From Jejuia sp043557195 (GTDB lineage: Bacteria; Bacteroidota; Bacteroidia; Flavobacteriales; Flavobacteriaceae), in contig CP121314.1 in NCBI GenBank assembly GCA_043557195.1, positions 806,001-870,000 of the forward strand: a stretch of DNA of 64,000 nucleotides, given 5' to 3'. The notes beneath the pieces are model-generated. The model ran no database searches, was not told where the DNA came from, and saw nothing but the letters and a program-made list of their open reading frames with translations. Below are positions 56,288 through 64,000 of the stretch, piece by piece (positions within the stretch are counted from its first letter, which is position 1; every line of letters begins with the position of its first letter). The translations under genes and the position numbers were made by a program.

Positions 56288-58333
56288 TTATTTTATTAAA
56301 ACAGTATTTAAATACTCTAATACATTTTTACTTGCTTGCTCTCCGGTGAAACCAAACTTTTCATCAAGCACTCCCGCAGGTGCAGAATATCCGAAGTGAT
56401 CTAACCCGAATACTTTTCCATTATCACCAACCAATCCTTCTAAGTTTACAGGTAAACCTGCTGTTAAACCAAATAATGGTTTATCTTTTGGAATAACACT
56501 ATTCTGATATTCTTTAGGCTGTTGCCTGAATAAGCCTTCTGAAATAATGGAAGCGATGCTTACTTTTAAGTTTTCCTGAGACTCTAAAATCTCTGCAGCT
56601 GCAATTAAAGTTGATACTTCTGATCCGTTTGCTACTAAAACAACATCTGGATTGTCTACTTCTTTTACTAAATAACCTCCCTTTTCGGCTCCTAAAGCTT
56701 CTTCATATCTAGATGTTCCCTGTGCAGGCACATCTTTAATTCCTTGTCTAGAAAGGATTAATCCTGAAGGTGTATTGGAGTTATCTAAAGCCATTTTCCA
56801 AGCAACAGTAGCTTCAGCAGAATCTGCTGGACGCATTGCTAAGAAACTTGCATTTCCGCTGTGGTTTTTAAGCTTTTCTAATAATCGTATTTGTGCTTCT
56901 TGTTCTACAGGCTGATGTGTTGGCCCATCCTCTCCTACTCTAAAGGCATCATGTGTCCACACATATTTGACTGGTAATTCTTGAATAGCACTTAATCTAA
57001 TGGCTGGTTTCATATAATCTGAAAACACAAAGAAAGTTGCTACCACTGGAATAACACCTCCGTGTAAAGCAATTCCATTTGCTATACAAGCCATAGTTAA
57101 TTCTGCCACCCCAGCTTGTAAAAACGAACCGCTAAAGTCTCCTTTTTGTAATGCAGATGATTTCTTTAAGAATCCATCGGTTTTATCACTGTTTGATAAA
57201 TCTGCAGAAGATACAATCATATTTTCAACATGTTCAGCTAAATATGCTAAAACATTAGAAGAAGCGGCTCTTGTAGCTAATCCTGCTTTATGTTCTATAG
57301 ATTTAAAATCTAACTCAGGCAATTGTCCTGATAAGAAGAAATCTAATTTATCTGCTAAAGCTACATTTTCTTGTCTCCAAGCATTAATTTCTGCTTTCTT
57401 TTTGGCTGATTTCGCTGTTTTATCAGCAATTAAATTTTTATAAAACTCACTAACGTCTCCATAAATATCAAATGGGTTTTCAACATCAGCTCCTAAGTTA
57501 ATTAATGTCTTTTCGTAATCTGCTCCCGTATGTCCAATTGGCTGACCATGTAACTCACAGTATCCTTCAAATATACTTCCATCTGCCGCAACACAACCTT
57601 TACCCATTATGGTTTTACCAATAATAAGTGTTGGTTTTTCAGTTTCATTATTAGCATCGGTTAAAGCTTTTCTAATTTGGTCATGATCATGTCCATCAAT
57701 AGTAACAACTTTCCATCCCCATGCTTCATATTTAGCGGCAGTATCTTCGCTTGTCACCTCATCTGTAGATGTTGACAATTGAATATCGTTAGAATCAAAG
57801 AACATAATAAAGTTACTCAATCCTAAATGACCAGCTACTCTACCTGCTCCTTGTGAAATCTCTTCTTGAATGCCCCCATCAGAAATAAATCCGTAGATTT
57901 TGTGATTCATCCAATCCCCAAATCTAGCTTGCAAAAACTTAGCAGCAATAGCTGCTCCAACACCCATAGTGTGCCCTTGTCCTAATGGTCCGGAGGTGTT
58001 TTCAATACCACGGGCTACATCAACTTCTGGGTGGCCTGGTGTAATAGAACCCCATTGTCTAAAATTAGCAACATCCTCTTTGGCATAATTCCCTAAAAGG
58101 TAATATTGTGCATACATTAAAGTTGATAAATGACCAGCATCCATAAAGAAACGATCTCTAAAGGGCCATGTCATATCAGATGGATCGTAATTAAAGAATT
58201 CTGAGTAAAGGATGTGCATAAAATCTGCACCTCCCATTGGCCCTCCAGGGTGACCTGAATTTGCTTTCTCTACCATGGCTACAGCCAAGGCTCTTATGTT
58301 ATCTGCCGATTGCTGATCTATTTGTTTGTTCAT
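56288..58333 (-). CDS. tkt: Transketolase
   Basis: A 681-residue thiamine diphosphate enzyme of full length. NSGHPGGPMG near the start, the diphosphate-binding SDGGIQEE...FFDSNDIQ, the DAFRVGEDGPTHQPVEQ segment and the C-terminal ANGSEVSTL fit the family. It moves two-carbon units between pentose phosphates, completing the non-oxidative branch with transaldolase. The start is eight bases past the GH27 stop. A copy in a pentose operon next to araBDA is a sign that carbon flow from L-arabinose is matched in expression. Confidence 0.97.
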   Translation of the reverse strand: MNKQIDQQSADNIRALAVAMVEKANSGHPGGPMGGADFMHILYSEFFNYDPSDMTWPFRDRFFMDAGHLSTLMYAQYYLLGNYAKEDVANFRQWGSITPGHPEVDVARGIENTSGPLGQGHTMGVGAAIAAKFLQARFGDWMNHKIYGFISDGGIQEEISQGAGRVAGHLGLSNFIMFFDSNDIQLSTSTDEVTSEDTAAKYEAWGWKVVTIDGHDHDQIRKALTDANNETEKPTLIIGKTIMGKGCVAADGSIFEGYCELHGQPIGHTGADYEKTLINLGADVENPFDIYGDVSEFYKNLIADKTAKSAKKKAEINAWRQENVALADKLDFFLSGQLPELDFKSIEHKAGLATRAASSNVLAYLAEHVENMIVSSADLSNSDKTDGFLKKSSALQKGDFSGSFLQAGVAELTMACIANGIALHGGVIPVVATFFVFSDYMKPAIRLSAIQELPVKYVWTHDAFRVGEDGPTHQPVEQEAQIRLLEKLKNHSGNASFLAMRPADSAEATVAWKMALDNSNTPSGLILSRQGIKDVPAQGTSRYEEALGAEKGGYLVKEVDNPDVVLVANGSEVSTLIAAAEILESQENLKVSIASIISEGLFRQQPKEYQNSVIPKDKPLFGLTAGLPVNLEGLVGDNGKVFGLDHFGYSAPAGVLDEKFGFTGEQASKNVLEYLNTVLIK

Positions 58334-58341
58334 TTTACTAT

Positions 58342-59664
58342 TTATTTTGATATCAAATACATTTTGGCGCCATGTGGTGGCACTTTTTTTGTTAACTTAC
58401 TGGAAATATTCTCTAAATCTTCTTTAGCCCATAAATCCCTTACGCAGAATGAGCCCTGAAGATTTAGTTCTTCAAGAGAAATCATAATTTCTCTTTCCTC
58501 TTCAGAAATATTAAAAAAGGCTACATAGGTTCCTTTACTATTTTCTGCAGCCCATACCTTTTCAGAATCATTTTCCTTTATTGGTCTATTGTTCCAGCTA
58601 TTCTGATTTACCTCAAGTACCTCTTTATTACTAATTAAACCAATTGTAAAGTCACTTGTATTAGGTAGATTACCACCAAACATTAATGGCGAACGAAAAA
58701 TAGACCATAAGGTTAATACAGTTATTTGTTCATCCTTTGTAAAATTCGAAACTCTATTTGTACCTCCTGATTCTCCTCGAGGCAAATCCCCTAGTGGCAA
58801 CATATCGGCATCAGGCCAATGCCCTTCCGTAACAAAAGGAGCCCATGTAGAACAGCGATTCATTTGTGCTTTTAACGACCCCCATTCATCCCAAAAATCT
58901 GCTGAGATACGCCAAAGGTTTGTGTGATTTCTTAAATGGTTGATTATAGTCGTTTCTGGACCACCAGGAGAAATACTAAATACTATTTCCCTGCCGCAGT
59001 TATCAATAGCTTTTGCCATTCCCTCAACATCATCAATACGGTATGGTGAACCTTCACCTGTTGGCGAGCCACTACTTCTATTAACCTCAGACCAAGCATT
59101 AATATCGTCAGCCTTAATATAATCAACACCCCATTCAGAATATAACTCAAAAATAGAATCGTAATATGCTTGAGCTCCCGGTTTGGTAAAGTCTAAAGTT
59201 CTTAAACTATTAAACCATGGACAGCGTTCTCTGTCATAACTTATCATATCAGCCGTAACATTGGCTCCACTAACCAAAGTTTTGTTCTCAACTGCCTGAA
59301 CGGGAATACCGCGCATAATATGTATTCCAAATTTTAATCCCAAACTATGAACGTAATCTGCCAACGGTTTAAATCCAGCACCATTGACTGAAGATGGAAA
59401 TCTTACTGGATCTGGAACCAACCTACCGTATTCATCAATTAATTGCGGTATCTTTTCATCTTTATAATTATGGTTATTGATTTCTGGCCCATACCAGCCC
59501 AAATCTACCACGATATATTCCCACCCAAAATGCTTTAGGTGTTTTGCCATAAAATTGGCATTGGCCTTAACCTCTTCTTCCGTAACATTAGTCCCAAAAC
59601 AGTCCCAACTATTCCAACCCATTGGAGGTGTTAAGGCTCTATTTTTAATTTTTTTTCTAAACAT
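58342..59664 (-). CDS. GH27 glycosidase without signal peptide, cytosolic
   Basis: A 440-residue GH27 that begins MFRKKIKNRALTPPMGWNSWDCFG, so it has no export signal and should work in the cytosol. The nucleophile is Asp186 (YIKADDI) and the acid/base Asp256 (WRISADFWD). The sugar-binding Asp pair is Asp54-Leu55 (VVDLGW). It is a paralogue of the exported GH27 at 43349. It lies between a sodium/solute symporter and transketolase, 19 and 8 bases away. The symporter may bring in short oligosaccharides that this enzyme then splits to free L-arabinose for AraA. Activity as a beta-L-arabinopyranosidase is inferred; alpha-galactosidase is the main alternative. Confidence 0.9.
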   Translation of the reverse strand: MFRKKIKNRALTPPMGWNSWDCFGTNVTEEEVKANANFMAKHLKHFGWEYIVVDLGWYGPEINNHNYKDEKIPQLIDEYGRLVPDPVRFPSSVNGAGFKPLADYVHSLGLKFGIHIMRGIPVQAVENKTLVSGANVTADMISYDRERCPWFNSLRTLDFTKPGAQAYYDSIFELYSEWGVDYIKADDINAWSEVNRSSGSPTGEGSPYRIDDVEGMAKAIDNCGREIVFSISPGGPETTIINHLRNHTNLWRISADFWDEWGSLKAQMNRCSTWAPFVTEGHWPDADMLPLGDLPRGESGGTNRVSNFTKDEQITVLTLWSIFRSPLMFGGNLPNTSDFTIGLISNKEVLEVNQNSWNNRPIKENDSEKVWAAENSKGTYVAFFNISEEEREIMISLEELNLQGSFCVRDLWAKEDLENISSKLTKKVPPHGAKMYLISK

Positions 59665-59683
59665 TAATTTATCTATATATGAA

Positions 59684-61444
59684 TTATTTAAGACCTACTG
59701 AAAATATTAATACGATGGCAACTAACAATAGTACATTAACAACCCACCAAAAAGCAATTTTGTTATACCATTTTGTGCCTAAGCCTTGTTTTAAAGCCTC
59801 TCCATTTATACTAAAAGTTAAATCTTTTGATACCTGTCCTTCAGGCGGAGCTGGAGTTATTAAACTAGAAACAATACATACGACCATGGAGAAAACCCAA
59901 GTAATTAATCCTTGATTTGCAAAAGGTTTTACAAAGTTTGCAAGCTCTGAACCAGACTCCGCCAATGGCCCGAACTCTAAAAATTTTAAAAATCCGGCCA
60001 TAGCAAAACCAGCAATAACTGTAATTATAGCATCTTTAGCGCTTACCCTTTTCCATAGCATACCCAACAAAAATAATGCTGAAAACGGTGGCGCTATGAA
60101 AACGTAAAGCGCTTGTATTAAAATGAATAAGTTTACTTTTGTTGCTGTTGCCAAAAGAATTGCAAACAAAATAGATATGGTTAAAAATATAGCACCAACT
60201 ACCTTACCTGTTTTCACATAATGGCTTGACGACCTATCTTTTTGATATATTTCTTGATAAATATCAATAGTAAACATCGTTGATGTTGAATTTAAAACCG
60301 AACTTACCGTAGATTGAATGGCACCGAACAAAGCAGCAAGTAATACACCTTTTAAAAAAGTTGGTACTAATATACCTATCATTTGTATATAGGTTTTATT
60401 TGCCGCATCACTTTGAAATTCCCAACTACCACCGGTTAAAAAATCAGGCTTCATTGCAAAAAATATCAATCCAGGTATTACTACTATTACAGGTAATAGT
60501 AATTTTAAAAAGCTAGCTAAAACCATACCTGCTCTTGCATGATACATATCCTTTGCTGCAAATATTTTTTGCACCATAGTTTGGTTAATAACAGTATACC
60601 ACAAACCAATATAAAAGAAACTAAATACCCAGTGAGTCCACGGATTTGAATAATGATTTAATGGTTGTATTACAGAGAGCCTATTATAGCTATCCCCTGT
60701 TTCCGCGCCTTTCAATATATTAGGTACATTTTCATCAATCCATCGTTTGGCCCAATCTACATTTCCTAAATTAACATCTACCATATTGGCAAACCCTTTA
60801 ATAATACCTTCACCCTCACCCAAATAAGCTAAACCTAAAAAGGTTACTGTTAAACCACCAAAAATCATAATTAATATGGTAAGCACATCCATAAAAGCTA
60901 CCGATTTAAGACCACCCCAAACGGCCCATCCTCCTGTTGTAATACCTATAATAATACATGCATTAATGGCACTGACATTAAAAAACTCCGTTAGTATTAA
61001 ACTGCCACCATAAATTACAGGCCCCATGAAAGCAAAAATATTTGCTAAAATAGAAACGATGGCAAAAATCCGCCGTATGGTTTTACTAAAACGTTTTTCT
61101 AAAAACTCTGGTGTTGTGTAAACTTTTGAGGTAAGTAAATAAGGTATAAAAAGCCATATTAAAAAAGTGAAAGCTATAACTGTACTCCACTCGCCAGTAG
61201 CTACACTTATACCATAAATCACAGCTGCACCTATTAATCCAATAAAATGCTCGGTACTGATATTAGATGCAATATAGGAACTACCAACAACATACCAAGG
61301 CAATGTTCTGCCTGCTAAAAAATAATCCGCAGAACTTACACTTTTTTTTCTACCGTACCAATAACCAATGAAACTTAAAAACACAAAATACCCAATAAAG
61401 GCTATATAATCCCAATGTTCTAATGAGAATACCTGATTTTCCAT
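59684..61444 (-). CDS. Sodium/solute symporter (SSS / SGLT-like)
   Basis: A 586-residue membrane protein with about 14 helices, SSADYFLAGRTLPWYVVGSS and SNISTEHFIGL at the start, and YTTPEFLEKRFSKTIRRIF, which fit the SGLT-like SSS group. It is longer than the symporter at 51621, mostly in a C-terminal extension with a polar segment (EGQVSKDLTFSINGEALKQGL) before the last helix. Its gene is 32 bases downstream of the beta-helix lipoprotein and 19 upstream of the cytosolic GH27. Import of galactose, arabinose or a disaccharide is possible; the pairing with GH27 favours a small glycoside. Confidence 0.92.
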   Translation of the reverse strand: MENQVFSLEHWDYIAFIGYFVFLSFIGYWYGRKKSVSSADYFLAGRTLPWYVVGSSYIASNISTEHFIGLIGAAVIYGISVATGEWSTVIAFTFLIWLFIPYLLTSKVYTTPEFLEKRFSKTIRRIFAIVSILANIFAFMGPVIYGGSLILTEFFNVSAINACIIIGITTGGWAVWGGLKSVAFMDVLTILIMIFGGLTVTFLGLAYLGEGEGIIKGFANMVDVNLGNVDWAKRWIDENVPNILKGAETGDSYNRLSVIQPLNHYSNPWTHWVFSFFYIGLWYTVINQTMVQKIFAAKDMYHARAGMVLASFLKLLLPVIVVIPGLIFFAMKPDFLTGGSWEFQSDAANKTYIQMIGILVPTFLKGVLLAALFGAIQSTVSSVLNSTSTMFTIDIYQEIYQKDRSSSHYVKTGKVVGAIFLTISILFAILLATATKVNLFILIQALYVFIAPPFSALFLLGMLWKRVSAKDAIITVIAGFAMAGFLKFLEFGPLAESGSELANFVKPFANQGLITWVFSMVVCIVSSLITPAPPEGQVSKDLTFSINGEALKQGLGTKWYNKIAFWWVVNVLLLVAIVLIFSVGLK

Positions 61445-61476
61445 ATTGTTTGTTTGTAAAATGGGATTAGATTGGG

Positions 61477-63054
61477 TTATTGAAAAACTTTAATTTCAGA
61501 AACAAATTCATTCGATACAATATTCAAATCTGATATGTTAGCCAATACTCCGTTATTGGTAGTTATATTTTTAAGTGTAATCCCCTCAATATTACTAGTT
61601 AAACTTTCACCTAGTAATTGCTTTCCAATATCCTTTAAATCGGCCTGAATTGTAACATCTTCAATAGATACATTTCTAAGTCTTCCTCCACCTTCGCCTT
61701 GATAATTAGAATCAGCTATTTCCAAGTCAAAAAGATTGCCATGATAAAGGGTTGCATTTCTTATTATTAAGTTGTTAATATCTGCACTCCCTCCATGCCT
61801 AGCAGCTAAAAAGGCTTTATTAGTAGGTGTTAAACTCTTTACATTTTCTATGAGAATGTTTTTGGCATAATCGGCTCCATTCCATGTTAGCATAATGTCA
61901 CCTCCATTGTTATCTAAGCCCCAAAAAACCATATTTTTTATCACTATATTCTCAACACCTACGCCTTTTAGTTCATTAGTACCGTCCCATTGTATATCAT
62001 TAGTTCCATTTTCAGAATCAAACAAACCTGTAATGCATATTCTATCGTCATTACTTGCTATAAATGAATCTTCCAAAACTACATTTGAGCTGTAAGTATG
62101 TACTCCATCATTATTGTGCTCGCCAAAACCGCATAATTTAACATTCTTAATCACAACTCCTTTACAATTAGCTACTTCTAATTGATAGCTAGGGCTACTC
62201 GCAATAGCCACACCTTCTACAGTTACATTTTCAGAATCGATAAAAACAACTCCTAGCCAATCTGCATCCCATTCTTCTTCCCTTGCATTTTCATCACTAG
62301 AAGATTCCTCTGCATGAGTTACAAAGGATTGAGATATTAAACCTCGTCCTAATAGATTTATATTCTTTTTGTTTTTAGATTTTATTGTTGCTTCTAATAC
62401 AGCACCTCCGGACAAATAAACAGTATGAATTCCATCAACAAAAGGATCCCAGGCTTGCCCATATTGATGAATTCCTGGCTCTAAAAACAACACTCCTTTA
62501 TCATCTTTTGATGGCACATTAATTTCTGGCGCCTCCGCACTTATGATAATGGAATGAACTACACCATTAATAGTTGCACTAACAACAAACTTCTCTGGTT
62601 TTTCTATAGAAATTGAGAGTGACCCTTTTTCTTGATTTACTTTATAATTTATATCCTTCGGCATGATTTGCCAATCGGCAGTATCTTCACTCAACCCTGA
62701 TAGCTCTAATTGAGCTTTACCTTCAAAAGAAAAATTCACGTAAGACACACCAGTATAGGATATGCTCTTTAGTTGTTTTACATGCTCATATTGATCCTTG
62801 ATTTCTTTGGTGTGATAAACAAAGGTATCATCACCATTTACTGAAAGATCAAATGTTATTGACTCAGAAAGCCCATGGATTTTTTCAAGCCCTTCAACAG
62901 CAGGATATAAAGTAGCGCTTCCTACTGTTTCTTTATCGTTTTTACTGGACTTAACTCCGCATGCCAATAAGGTTGCGACAAGAAGTAAACCGAATACGAC
63001 TTTTGCCTGCTGATCTTTTAAAATAACCAAACTGAAAATTTTATTATTAAACAT
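61477..63054 (-). CDS. GH28/GH49-like beta-helix lipoprotein, candidate glycosidase
   Basis: A 525-residue lipoprotein (lipobox Cys32 in TLLACG). An N-terminal beta-sandwich (about residues 45-180) is followed by GVLFLEPGIHQYGQ and a right-handed parallel helix. Acids EHNNDGVHTYSS (Asp316) and ASNDDRICI (Asp336-Asp337) follow the clan GH-N spacing. The sandwich-plus-helix build recalls GH49 dextranases, but the family is not certain. It is only distantly like the three SDG..DD proteins. It is the first gene of the arabinose operon, after a promoter at 63078-63112. It may release the molecules that the neighbouring symporter takes up. Confidence 0.78.
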   Translation of the reverse strand: MFNNKIFSLVILKDQQAKVVFGLLLVATLLACGVKSSKNDKETVGSATLYPAVEGLEKIHGLSESITFDLSVNGDDTFVYHTKEIKDQYEHVKQLKSISYTGVSYVNFSFEGKAQLELSGLSEDTADWQIMPKDINYKVNQEKGSLSISIEKPEKFVVSATINGVVHSIIISAEAPEINVPSKDDKGVLFLEPGIHQYGQAWDPFVDGIHTVYLSGGAVLEATIKSKNKKNINLLGRGLISQSFVTHAEESSSDENAREEEWDADWLGVVFIDSENVTVEGVAIASSPSYQLEVANCKGVVIKNVKLCGFGEHNNDGVHTYSSNVVLEDSFIASNDDRICITGLFDSENGTNDIQWDGTNELKGVGVENIVIKNMVFWGLDNNGGDIMLTWNGADYAKNILIENVKSLTPTNKAFLAARHGGSADINNLIIRNATLYHGNLFDLEIADSNYQGEGGGRLRNVSIEDVTIQADLKDIGKQLLGESLTSNIEGITLKNITTNNGVLANISDLNIVSNEFVSEIKVFQ

Positions 63055-63077
63055 GATATTAATTTGTTATATCTTAA

Positions 63078-63112
63078 CAAAACTACCCTAAGAATACAAT
63101 TATATCGTTGCT
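63078..63112 (-). promoter_or_regulatory. Candidate promoter and operator of the arabinose operon
   Basis: On the minus strand, AGCAACGAT (63112-63104) is followed after 18 bases by TAGTTTTG (63085-63078), an exact TAnnTTTG -7 element. The ATG at 63054 follows 23 bases later. The same nine-base word and near-identical -7 box stand before the HTCS gene at 3863. The promoter call is good; binding of an HTCS at the word is inferred. Confidence 0.55.
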
Positions 63113-63249
63113 CAAATGGCAAGACCTTTTGCGTTTTTGTTTAAAACCGCAAAATATTCGTGAAACTTGAAAAATACAGCATCGAAAAAAGATTCCCGTT
63201 TATTTTTTATTAAAGTTTGAGAATACTTCCAAAAAACCAGTATGCTAAA

Positions 63250-64000
63250 CTATTGCTTTTTGGTAGTATTTAAGTTTTTAACAAATTCAGATGGTGTGAC
63301 GCCAAATTGTTTTTTAAAACTTTTAGTGAAATGTGATTGACTTTGCATGCCAACCTTATCCATAACCTGAATGATATTTAAATCTGTACTCGATAATATC
63401 TGAGCGGCTTTTTTCAATCTAATACTCCTTATTAATCCACCAACAGATTCTGAAGTAACTTCCTTTATTTTAGTATATAGTTTGGTTTTACTGATTCCTA
63501 ATAATTTACAAAGTTTAACCACGTCAAAATTCACATCGTCTATATTATCATCAATACAATTAATTACCTTCTTTAAAAACTCATCCTCTGTATTACCCTT
63601 AACATTCTTTCTTGCCTCCTCAAAAGTATTTTCTATAGCAGCTTGTTTTATCTGTTTCCTTGATTTAAGAACATTTAGAATTGTTAAATGAAGAACTTCC
63701 AAACTAAATGGTTTGGATAAATAAATATCCGCTCCAGACTGTGCACCTTCGATTTGGCTTTCAGTATTATATTTAGCTGAAAGAAGAATAAACGGGATAT
63801 TTGAGAATTCAGAATGCGATTTAACAACCTTACAAAGTTCAACACCTCCCATTACCGGCATCATAATATCGCTCACTATCACCTTTATATGACGATGCTC
63901 TTCTAAAATCTCAAGAGCTTCTTTTCCGTTTGAAGCTTCAAAAACACTAAACTCTGAATCAAAATCATCCTTTATAAAACTACGCAATTCTGCATTATCC
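63250..64000 (-). CDS. Hybrid two-component system regulator, C-terminal half, cut by window edge
   Basis: The last 250 residues of an HTCS. A receiver domain (DNAELRSFIKDD, SDIMMPVMGG, SKPFSLEVL) is followed by a linker and an AraC-type DNA-binding domain (about the last 100 residues, LLGISKTKLYTKIKEV and MQSQSHFTKSFKKQFGVTPSEF). The frame is open to the right edge, so the sensor and kinase parts lie beyond position 64000; a TTG inside the receiver is not a real start. The receiver is near-identical in build to that of the HTCS at 1-3863. It sits 195 bases upstream of the arabinose operon on the same strand and is the best candidate regulator of it. Confidence 0.95.
   Translation of the reverse strand, partial: DNAELRSFIKDDFDSEFSVFEASNGKEALEILEEHRHIKVIVSDIMMPVMGGVELCKVVKSHSEFSNIPFILLSAKYNTESQIEGAQSGADIYLSKPFSLEVLHLTILNVLKSRKQIKQAAIENTFEEARKNVKGNTEDEFLKKVINCIDDNIDDVNFDVVKLCKLLGISKTKLYTKIKEVTSESVGGLIRSIRLKKAAQILSSTDLNIIQVMDKVGMQSQSHFTKSFKKQFGVTPSEFVKNLNTTKKQ

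Noticed and set aside
63250..63987. Stand-alone AraC regulator starting inside the window
   Set aside because: The receiver domain is incomplete at the proposed TTG start and the frame runs on past the right edge, so it is the tail of an HTCS.
1..64000. CRISPR array, phage, insertion sequence or tRNA/rRNA genes
   Set aside because: No repeat-spacer pattern, transposase, integrase or structural RNA signature was seen in either strand.

Overview
The window is AT-rich and reads as one large carbohydrate-degradation locus of a marine member of the Bacteroidota, most likely class Flavobacteriia. Signs of this are hybrid two-component regulators, many lipoprotein signal peptides, two secreted proteins ending in a type IX secretion (T9SS) sorting domain, a wealth of S1-type sulfatases, and TAnnTTTG-like promoter elements. 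No tRNA, rRNA, CRISPR array, insertion sequence or phage gene was seen. No SusC/SusD pair is present in these 64 kb.

Layout. 1-3863: a hybrid two-component sensor (HTCS), C-terminus cut by the left edge. 4044-8210: a nucleoside-hydrolase-like protein, a GH43 and a sulfatase. 8445-13751: a Sde182-like protein (+), a large T9SS protein (-) and an aldo/keto reductase (+). 13896-17029: a coupled pair of exported proteins of unassigned function. 17202-44845: a very long minus-strand gene chain with short gaps, holding GH43 enzymes (one frameshifted), seven intact sulfatases, two beta-helix proteins, two GH67/GH20-like lipoproteins, an enolase-superfamily protein, an acetolactate-decarboxylase-like lipoprotein, a Sde182-like protein, a 39-residue candidate lipoprotein and a GH27. 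45165-46469: a secreted FN3/carbohydrate-binding-like T9SS protein (+). 46692-49898: a sulfatase, the relic of another sulfatase tail, and a third beta-helix protein. 50096-63054: a nine-gene operon with a beta-helix glycosidase-like lipoprotein, two sodium/solute symporters, a GH27 without signal peptide, transketolase, transaldolase and araB-araD-araA, followed by a hairpin terminator. 63250-64000: the C-terminal half of a second HTCS cut by the right edge.

How the genes fit together. Nine intact formylglycine sulfatases plus GH43 and GH27 enzymes point to a sulfated glycan. A complete L-arabinose route (isomerase, kinase, epimerase) with transaldolase and transketolase says that L-arabinose is the main sugar released. 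No Leloir galactose, rhamnose, fucose or uronate route was seen. My inference is that the target is a sulfated arabinan or arabinogalactan such as those of green algae (Codium, Cladophora and relatives). Secreted or surface proteins would open the chain, sulfatases and GH43/beta-helix enzymes trim it, symporters import sugar or short oligosaccharides, the cytosolic GH27 removes the last linkage, and araBDA plus the pentose phosphate enzymes feed the products into central metabolism. The two HTCS proteins at the ends are the likely sensors.

Most worth attention: a family of three related beta-helix proteins with an SDG...DD signature, two GH27 enzymes with a changed sugar-binding motif, a periplasmic acetolactate-decarboxylase-like lipoprotein, and a shared promoter element in front of several transcription units.
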